Notes under the pieces: model-generated
Databases searched by the model: none
Seen by the model: the letters and a program-made list of their open reading frames with translations, nothing else
What the model was told of the DNA's origin: nothing
Shown here: positions 58,255 through 64,000 of the stretch, one piece after another
How the letters are laid out: each line of letters starts with the position of its first letter
How positions within the stretch are numbered: position 1 is the first letter of the stretch
Assembly (NCBI GenBank): GCA_014874485.1
Contig: JADBJK010000074.1
Location: 62,001-126,000 of the forward strand
Length of the DNA: 64,000 nt
DNA from: Chloroflexota bacterium
GTDB taxonomy: Bacteria; Chloroflexota; Anaerolineae; DTLA01
Direction: 5' to 3'
Position numbers and translations under genes: made by a program

Positions 58255-59334
58255 ATGAAAGGGCTTATTCTCAGCGGGGGGAAGGGCACGCGGCTTCGGC
58301 CGCTTACCTATACCGGCGCGAAGCAATTGGTGCCGGTGGCCAACAAGCCGGTGCTGTTCTACGTGATAGAAGACCTGGTGGAGGCCGGCGTTACCGACCT
58401 GGGCATCGTCGTCGGCGACACCGGCGACCAGATACGCGAGGCGGTGGGCGACGGCTCCCGCTTCGGCGCGCGCGTTACCTACATCCAGCAGGAGGCCCCG
58501 CTGGGCATCGCCCACGGCATCAAGATTTCCCGCGACTTCCTGGGCGACGACCGCTTCGTGCTGTTCCTGGGCGACAACTTCATCCGCGACGGCATCGTCC
58601 CCTTCGTGGAGGCCTTCCAGGACGACTCGCTCAACGCGCAGATTCTGCTGTACAAGGTGCCCAACCCCGAAGCGCTGGGTGTGGCCGTGCTGGACGAGCG
58701 GGGCAACGTGGTGCGCCTGGTGGAGAAGCCCAAGGAGTTCGTCAGCGACCTGGCCGTCATCGGTATCTATATGTTTGACCACCACGTGTGGGAGGCCGTC
58801 AACGCCATCAAGCCATCCAAGCGCGGCGAGTTGGAGATCACGGACACCATCCAGTACCTGGTGGACAAGGGGCTGAATGTGAAGGCGTCCATGGTGCACG
58901 GGTGGTGGATTGACACCGGCAAGATGAGCGACATCCTGGAGGCCAACCGCCTGGTGCTGGATACCTTTGAGACGCGCATCCTGGGCGAGGTGGATGCCAA
59001 CTCCGAGGTGTACAACAAGGTGGTCGTGGAGCGCGGCGCGCGCATCGTGAACAGCATCATCCGCGGGCCTGCCATCATCGGCGAGGAGACCCAGATCGTG
59101 AACTCCTACATCGGCCCGTTCACCAGCATCTACCACCATTGTCTGATTCAGGACGCGGAGATAGAGCACTCGGTGGTGTTGGAGAACTGCCGCATCGTGG
59201 ACATAGACCAGCGGATTGAGGATTCGCTCATCGGGCGCAACGTGGAGATCACGCGCTCGCCGCTGAAGCCCCGCGCCTACAAACTCATGCTGGGCGACCA
59301 CAGCAAGGTGGGGCTTATCGGCAACGGGAGATAG
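58255..59334 (+). CDS. rmlA: Glucose-1-phosphate thymidylyltransferase, long form
   Basis: Makes dTDP-glucose from dTTP and glucose 1-phosphate, first step to dTDP-L-rhamnose. 359 residues, longer than enterobacterial RmlA (about 290) because of a left-handed beta-helix C-terminus (about 250-350; SEVYNKVVVERGARIVNSIIRGPAIIGEE split here), as in archaeal and Actinobacterial long forms. Motifs: ILSGGKGTRLRPLT, GAKQLVPVANKPVLFYVIE, GDNFIRDGI, GWWIDTGKMSDILEA. ATG with AGGAGGCGC upstream. RmlB lies 1.9 kb on; RmlC and RmlD are not in the window. Confidence 0.93.
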   Translation: MKGLILSGGKGTRLRPLTYTGAKQLVPVANKPVLFYVIEDLVEAGVTDLGIVVGDTGDQIREAVGDGSRFGARVTYIQQEAPLGIAHGIKISRDFLGDDRFVLFLGDNFIRDGIVPFVEAFQDDSLNAQILLYKVPNPEALGVAVLDERGNVVRLVEKPKEFVSDLAVIGIYMFDHHVWEAVNAIKPSKRGELEITDTIQYLVDKGLNVKASMVHGWWIDTGKMSDILEANRLVLDTFETRILGEVDANSEVYNKVVVERGARIVNSIIRGPAIIGEETQIVNSYIGPFTSIYHHCLIQDAEIEHSVVLENCRIVDIDQRIEDSLIGRNVEITRSPLKPRAYKLMLGDHSKVGLIGNGR

Positions 59335-59335
59335 C

Positions 59336-59452
59336 GGTCAGCGGTCAGCATTCAGCCGTCAGCGGTCAGCATTCAGCGGACGGCCAACGGCCAACGGCGA
59401 AAGGCTAACGGCCAATGGCCAAAGGCTAAAGGCCAAAGGCAAGCGGCTCTTA
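59336..59452. repeat. Short heptamer-based tandem repeats
   Basis: First half is built of GGTCAGC / ATTCAGC words (GCGGTCAGCATTCAGC...), second half of GGCCAACGGCC / AAAGGC words. Non-coding spacer between rmlA and the radical SAM gene. Confidence 0.85.
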
Positions 59453-59466
59453 TTCGTGAGGTGCAC

Positions 59467-60867
59467 ATGAGGACTACGCTAGTTTACCCGGGCATCGCCG
59501 GGTACGGGTTTGACTGCCTGGGCAAGGGGATGGAGGCCGGATGGGTGAGCCACGGCTTGGCTCATATCAGCGCGGCGGCCAAGGCCCAGGGATTTGAGAT
59601 AGACCTGATTGATCTGCGCGCGCTCAAGGGCTGGGACGACTTCCGCGCCGAAATCCGCCGGCGCCGCCCCGACGTCATCGGGTTCACGATGATGAGTGTG
59701 GACTACGACCCGGTCATGCAGTCGGTGGACATCGTGAAAGAGGAGTTGCCCCAGAGCATCGTCGTGGTGGGCGGGCCGCACCCCACCCTGGCCCTGGACG
59801 AGGTGGCCCAGAACCCCAAGATTGACTACATCGTAACCCACGAGGGCGAAGTTACGTTCCCCAAACTGCTGCGCGCCATCCAGGAGGGCAACCGCCCATC
59901 CGACCGCATCCTGGTGGGCGAGATGCCCGATTTGGACGCGCTGCCTTTCCCCGACCGCGAACTGTTCCTGAACGAGTGGCGCAAGTACGGGTACACGCTG
60001 GACTCGCCCGAGGTGCCGTTCGTGGAGGAACTCCCGCCGCCGTTCCTGACCATCATCGCGGGGCGCGGGTGCAAGTACAACTGCAACTTCTGCCAACCCG
60101 CCGAGCGGCGCATCTTCGGCCGCAAGGTGCGCCGCCGCAGCGTGCCCAATATCATCGCCGAACTCAAGGAGTTGCGCGACCGCTATCACTTCGCGTCGTT
60201 CATGTTCCACGACGACTGCCTGACGGAAGACCGCGAGTGGGTGATAGAGTTCTGCCGCGCCTACAAGGCCGAGGGGTTCACCCAGCCGTTCTTCTGCCAG
60301 AGCCGCGCCGACATCATCGTGAAGCACCCCGACATGGTGCGCCTCATGGCCGACGCGGGGCTGCGCGGGTACTTCATCGGGTTTGAGAGCGGGAGCGACC
60401 GCGTGCTCAAGTTCCTGCGCAAGGGCACGACCCGCGCCATCAACCTGGAAGCCGCGCGCATCTGCCGCAAGAACGGCATCGCCATCTGGGCCAACTACAT
60501 GCTGGGCATCCCCACCGAGACGGACGAAGAGGTGATGGAGACTATCTCCATGCTGAAGGAGATGGACCCGGACTACTACAGCCCGGCCTTCTACACGCCT
60601 CACCCGGGCAGCGACCTGTTTGATTACTGCGTGGAGAACGACCTGTCGCTCATCACCAGCCACGAGCAGTACCGTCGCTCGCCCACCGAGGCGAAGATCA
60701 AGGGGAAGGACTACGACTTTCTCCGCTGGGCGCTGCAGGAATCCCAGCGGCGCAAGCCGTGGAATCAGTTCAAGCGGCAGGTGCGCCGCTACTGGAAGCG
60801 GTATGCATCGCCCAAGAAAATCGTGCGCAAACTGCTGCGCATGGCCCACCTGCTGCCGGCGGGTTAG
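59467..60867 (+). CDS. B12-binding-type radical SAM enzyme
   Basis: A 466-residue protein. N-terminal cobalamin-binding-like Rossmann domain (1-150; VSHGLAHISAAAKAQGFEI, DVIGFTMMSV, VVVGGPHPTL) is followed by the radical SAM core with the cluster motif C202-x3-C206-x2-C209 (GRGCKYNCNFCQ) and HDDCLTEDREW, RADIIVKHPDMVRLMADAGL, FIGFESGSDRVLKFLRKGT. The DxHxxG cobalamin signature is not evident, so B12 use is uncertain. Its position among sugar-nucleotide genes hints at glycan or lipid modification, e.g. methylation (inference). ATG chosen over an upstream GTG because GTGAGG is 7-12 bases before it. Confidence 0.87.
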   Translation: MRTTLVYPGIAGYGFDCLGKGMEAGWVSHGLAHISAAAKAQGFEIDLIDLRALKGWDDFRAEIRRRRPDVIGFTMMSVDYDPVMQSVDIVKEELPQSIVVVGGPHPTLALDEVAQNPKIDYIVTHEGEVTFPKLLRAIQEGNRPSDRILVGEMPDLDALPFPDRELFLNEWRKYGYTLDSPEVPFVEELPPPFLTIIAGRGCKYNCNFCQPAERRIFGRKVRRRSVPNIIAELKELRDRYHFASFMFHDDCLTEDREWVIEFCRAYKAEGFTQPFFCQSRADIIVKHPDMVRLMADAGLRGYFIGFESGSDRVLKFLRKGTTRAINLEAARICRKNGIAIWANYMLGIPTETDEEVMETISMLKEMDPDYYSPAFYTPHPGSDLFDYCVENDLSLITSHEQYRRSPTEAKIKGKDYDFLRWALQESQRRKPWNQFKRQVRRYWKRYASPKKIVRKLLRMAHLLPAG

Positions 60868-60894
60868 CGCTTGACCGCAGAGTAAATTGCCCGT

Positions 60895-61138
60895 TGTCAT
60901 TGCGAGCGAAGCGAAGCAATCCCAGGCTCTATTTGTCATGCTGAGCGAAGCGAAGCATCTCGGTTGACGAGATTCTTCGCGGCTTCGCCGCTCAGAATGA
61001 CAATGCTCTGTTTGTCATGCTGAGCGAAGCATCAGCGGAGCGAAGCATCTCCGTTGACGAGATTCTTCGCGGCTTCGCCGCTCAGTAGGGACAATTCATG
61101 AATTGTCCCTACGGGTGCTCCGCGCCCGCGCAATGACC
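60895..61138. repeat. Composite repeat block
   Basis: Units TCATTGCGAGCGAAGCG, TGTCATGCTGAGCGAAGC (twice), the GTTGACGAGATTCTTCGCGG core and a 26-bp TAGGGACAATTCATGAATTG... palindrome (61086-61111), ending CGCAATGACC. No gene is present. Confidence 0.9.
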
Positions 61139-61215
61139 GGTCAGCGCGCCCCTGTGCGGGCGAAGCAGGGGTCGCCCGTGCAGCAAGGGCAGAAATCCAA
61201 TCGGGGAGTTTGGCC

Positions 61216-62235
61216 GTGAAACGATTGATGATCACCGGCGGGGCCGGGTTTATCGGCTCCAACTTCGTGCACTACGTCCTGGAGCACCACCCCGACTACC
61301 ACGTGGTCGTCTATGACAAACTGACGTATGCGGGCAACCTGGACAACCTGCGCGACCTGGAGGGGAACCCCCGCTACGCCTTCGTGCGCGGCGACATCTG
61401 CGACGCGGCGCTGGTGGAGCAGACGGTGCGCGAGCACAAGATTGACACCATCGTGAACTTCGCCGCCGAGACCCACGTGGACCGCTCGCTGATGGAGCCG
61501 GGGAGTTTCATCCAGACCGACGTGTACGGGACCTACGTCCTGCTGGAGGCCGCCCGCAAGTTTGGGCTGGAGCGCTTCCACCAGGTCAGCACCGACGAGG
61601 TGTACGGCGAGGTGCTGGACGGCGCGTCGGTGGAGACGGATCCGCTAGCGCCCCGCAGCCCCTACTCGGCCAGCAAGGCTGGCGGCGAGCACATGGTTCA
61701 CGCCTACTTCGTCAGTTTCGGCGTCCCCGCGACCATCACGCGCGGCTCCAACAACATCGGCCCGTACCAGTATCCGGAGAAGGCCGTGCCCCTGTTCATC
61801 ACCAACGCCATTGACAACCTGCCGCTCCCCGTGTACGGCGACGGGACACAGATGCGCGACTACCAGTACGTGTGGGATCACTGCGAGGGGATAGACGTGG
61901 TGCTCCACAAGGGGGTGCCGGGCGAGGTGTACAACCTGGGCACCGGCGTGGAGACGCGGAACATTGATATGGCCCGCCAGGTGCTTCGCCTGCTGGGCAA
62001 GCCCGAAAGCCTGATTCAGTATGTGGCCGACCGCCCCGGCCACGACCGCCGCTACGCCCTGAACTGCGACAAGATCAAGGCGCTGGGTTGGCAATCGCGC
62101 CACACCTTTGAGCAGGCGCTGGAGAAGACCGTCCGCTGGTACGTGGACAACGAGTGGTGGTGGCGCAAACTCAAGACGGGCGAGTACCTGGAGTACTACA
62201 AGCGCCAGTACGGCGAGCGGCTCCGCCAGCGCTAG
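61216..62235 (+). CDS. rmlB: dTDP-glucose 4,6-dehydratase
   Basis: Second enzyme of dTDP-rhamnose synthesis. 339 residues of the extended SDR family: NAD loop ITGGAGFIGSNFVHYVL, YDKLTYAGNLDNL, AAETHVDRSLMEPGSFI, STDEVYGEV (catalytic Asp-Glu pair), YSASKAG (Tyr-xxx-Lys) and RGSNNIGPYQYPEKAVPLFI. GTG start 61216 is preferred: GGGGAG is 8-13 bases upstream, whereas the TTG at 61210 would leave almost no spacing. Works on the product of rmlA. Confidence 0.95.
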   Translation: MKRLMITGGAGFIGSNFVHYVLEHHPDYHVVVYDKLTYAGNLDNLRDLEGNPRYAFVRGDICDAALVEQTVREHKIDTIVNFAAETHVDRSLMEPGSFIQTDVYGTYVLLEAARKFGLERFHQVSTDEVYGEVLDGASVETDPLAPRSPYSASKAGGEHMVHAYFVSFGVPATITRGSNNIGPYQYPEKAVPLFITNAIDNLPLPVYGDGTQMRDYQYVWDHCEGIDVVLHKGVPGEVYNLGTGVETRNIDMARQVLRLLGKPESLIQYVADRPGHDRRYALNCDKIKALGWQSRHTFEQALEKTVRWYVDNEWWWRKLKTGEYLEYYKRQYGERLRQR

Positions 62236-62263
62236 TGCTGAGCCACGCCGATTCTTGATCGCA

Positions 62264-62430
62264 TGTCATGGCGAGGGTCGCAGCGATTGAGTAATCCCCG
62301 CAGCCTGTCATTCTGAGGCGCGAAGCGCCGAAGAATCTCGTCAACCGAGATGCTTCGCTTTGCTCAGCATGACAGATCGGGAGAGTGCAAGGCACGTGCG
62401 ACGCACCTCCGAGGTGCGTCGCACGTGGGC
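62264..62430. repeat. Composite repeat at a convergent junction
   Basis: A CATGGCGAGGGTCGC unit, an AATCTCGTCAACCGAGATGC core and a 35-bp palindrome with CACGTGCGACGCACCT arms (62393-62427) fill the space between rmlB and the subtilase gene. Confidence 0.9.
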
Positions 62431-62433
62431 CGA

Positions 62434-64000
62434 TTATAGATAGACGAACGGGAAGATCAGCCGCGTCGCCGTGCGCAGGATGAGCAGGTACACATCCACT
62501 TGCGGCGCGGCGCCGTCCCAGAACGGGTGCGTTGACAGGATGCGGAAGCGGCCGCGGTACAGCCCCGGCGGCAGCGATTCCGCCCCCGCCAGGTTCAGCA
62601 CGACCTCCGCGTTCGGCGCGAGGGTCCCGCCGGCGGGCTCCACCTTCAGCCAGTCCGCGCCCGACAGCACCTGCACGCTCCAGTCCATGGAGCCTGCGCC
62701 GGTGTTGGTGATCGTGAGGGACGCCTGCACCGGCTCCCCAGGCTCGGCGTGGATGACCCACTCGGTTCCCGACGCGGCCAGGTGTGGCGGATCCACCAGC
62801 CCCCAGAGCGCGGCGGCTGCGTCTATGCGCCCGTACCCGTAGAAGTCGTTGCGCCCGTTCACGTAGGGATCGTTCCCGACTTTCGCGGCGGTGGCCTTCA
62901 AGTGCGCTTCTACTTGCTCGCGGTTCCAGGCTGGCCGCAGGAACCGAATCAGCCCCGCCAGGCCCGCCGCGAGCGGGGAGGACATGGACGTGCCCGACTT
63001 GTACCCGTATGAACTGCCCAGCGCGGTGCTGTAGATGGACACGCCGGGCGCGGCCAGGTCCACGAAGGCGTTGTACTCGGAAAATGCGCCGCGCACGTCC
63101 CCCGAGTCGGTGGCGGCCACGGAGATGACGTTGTCCATCGCGGCGGGGTACATGATGGGGTTCACCGAGCCGCATCCCGTGCCGCCGGAGCCGCAATTGC
63201 CCGCCGCAGCCACGAACACCACGTCGTAGCGCATAGCCACGTCGTTGATGGCATCCTGCAGCAGGTGGCTGTAGTCGGAGCCGGCCAGGCTCATGTTGAT
63301 GACGCGCGCGCCGTTCTTCGCCGCGTAGTACACCCCATCGGCCACGCCCGCGTAGGTGCCGCTGCCCGATGAGTTGAGCACCTTGACGGCCATCAACCGG
63401 CAGCGCCACAGGATTCCGGCGACGCCAACGCCGTTGTTCCCCACCGCGCCCGCGATGCCCGCCACGTGCGTCCCGTGCCCGTGGTCATCCTGGGGCCTGG
63501 CGCCCCTGGTGATGACGTTCCAGCCCCAGCGGTCGTCCACGTAGCCGTTGCCGTCGTCGTCCACGCCGTTGCCTGCGATTTCCCCGAAGTTCTGCCAAAT
63601 GCTGGCGGCCAGGTCGGAGTGGTTCAGGTCCACGCCGGTGTCCAGGATGGCGATCACAATGCCGTAGTCGCCCGTGGCCACATCCCACGCCAGCGGGGCG
63701 CGGATTTTGTTCAGCCCCCACTGGGCGGCGAAGTTGGGGTCATTGGGGGATTCCGCCGCACGGACGACGTACTCCGGTTCGGCGGTGATGACGCCGGGCG
63801 TCTGGCGGAGCGCGGCGGCGGCCGATTCCTCCTGGCCATCCGGCACCGCAAGGCGCACCCACTCGGTCCCGCCCCCGAGCCTGCCCAGGATGGGGTGGCC
63901 GTCCCATTCGCCTGCCTGGTCCGCCGCGGCGGCCACGTCCGGGGCCAGTTTCGCCCACACGACGCCGGGCGTGTACCGTCGTGCGGCGTCCGGGGGTGCG
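62434..64000 (-). CDS. Subtilisin-like (S8) serine peptidase, N-terminus outside window
   Basis: More than 520 residues; the frame stays open to the window edge, where TPGVVWAKLAP resembles the start of an I9-type prodomain, so the signal peptide lies outside. Catalytic Asp is in AILDTGVDLNHSDL, His in DDHGHGTHVAGIAG, oxyanion Asn in VAAAGNCGSGG and Ser in KSGTSMSSPLAAGLAG. After the catalytic domain comes a beta-sandwich (SGTEWVIHAEPGEPVQASLTITNTG, split here) and a final strand ending TRLIFPFVYL, a typical Chloroflexota C-terminal sequence of secreted proteins. Secreted protease; target unknown. Confidence 0.9.
   Translation of the reverse strand, partial: APPDAARRYTPGVVWAKLAPDVAAAADQAGEWDGHPILGRLGGGTEWVRLAVPDGQEESAAAALRQTPGVITAEPEYVVRAAESPNDPNFAAQWGLNKIRAPLAWDVATGDYGIVIAILDTGVDLNHSDLAASIWQNFGEIAGNGVDDDGNGYVDDRWGWNVITRGARPQDDHGHGTHVAGIAGAVGNNGVGVAGILWRCRLMAVKVLNSSGSGTYAGVADGVYYAAKNGARVINMSLAGSDYSHLLQDAINDVAMRYDVVFVAAAGNCGSGGTGCGSVNPIMYPAAMDNVISVAATDSGDVRGAFSEYNAFVDLAAPGVSIYSTALGSSYGYKSGTSMSSPLAAGLAGLIRFLRPAWNREQVEAHLKATAAKVGNDPYVNGRNDFYGYGRIDAAAALWGLVDPPHLAASGTEWVIHAEPGEPVQASLTITNTGAGSMDWSVQVLSGADWLKVEPAGGTLAPNAEVVLNLAGAESLPPGLYRGRFRILSTHPFWDGAAPQVDVYLLILRTATRLIFPFVYL

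Overview
The window is a high-GC bacterial chromosome segment that reads as Chloroflexota, probably Anaerolineae-like. This is inference from gene content: anaerobic Ni-CO dehydrogenase, HspR-type control of a Clp operon, an EF-G2 paralogue, archaeal-style long RmlA, eRF1-like baeRF, Chloroflexota-style surface-protein tails, and heavy loading of intergenic spaces with 'CATTGCGAGCGAAGC'-type palindromic repeats. No phylogenetic marker was tested. Housekeeping and accessory genes are interleaved, and no prophage or insertion sequence was found.

Layout. 1-7.6 kb: membrane glycosyltransferase-like protein (cut by the window start), a Cys-containing small protein, PRPP synthetase, a flavoprotein, a DksA/TraR zinc-finger protein, ruvB-queH-slipin, tRNA-Ser(CGA), tadA. 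7.7-22.5 kb: OGG-type DNA glycosylase, a small membrane protein, a double-HTH regulator coupled to a degenerate GAF histidine kinase, EF-G2, a hemerythrin-DUF2249-cooS operon, a HEAT/zinc-ribbon protein and mutY, two coupled glycosyltransferases, a lipoprotein. 22.9-38.9 kb: two DUF881 proteins and a 1951-residue alpha-2-macroglobulin lipoprotein, then a minus-strand run (SGNH hydrolase, pcm, GH36 galactosidase, coaX, GNAT), then Trm112-like protein, a membrane metallopeptidase and RNase Z. 39.5-46.2 kb: hspR - baeRF - clpC - rtcA, apparently one stress operon for proteolysis, ribosome rescue and RNA repair, with an HtrA protease upstream. 46.2-51.8 kb: a PIN/HTH toxin-antitoxin pair, a three-gene heme-copper oxidase-superfamily operon that looks like a divergent NO reductase, a class V aminotransferase and a VTT membrane protein. 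52.5-64 kb: spermidine-synthase-like membrane protein, rph, then a polysaccharide block (two Wzz, BY-kinase, CpsB phosphatase, RmlA, radical SAM, RmlB) and a subtilase cut by the window end.

The most interesting signals are: (i) the 47.4-49.6 kb operon, where the CuA cysteines of subunit II are both Ser and the first CuB histidine of subunit I aligns with Asp, with a 34-residue third subunit and a CRP/FNR-like palindrome near -43; (ii) QueH carrying an N-terminal domain that looks like the PLMP/RRXRR head of IscB; (iii) the HspR-baeRF-ClpC-RtcA operon, whose baeRF has GGW in place of GGQ; (iv) a nested mosaic of several palindromic repeat families in at least ten intergenic sites, some of which supply stop codons to neighbouring genes.

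Promoters are unusually readable: sigma70-like TTGNNN-17-TATAAT, very often with an extended TGC directly before the -10. At least two genes (tadA and the SGNH hydrolase) have the -10 only 6-7 nt before the start codon and are probably leaderless.
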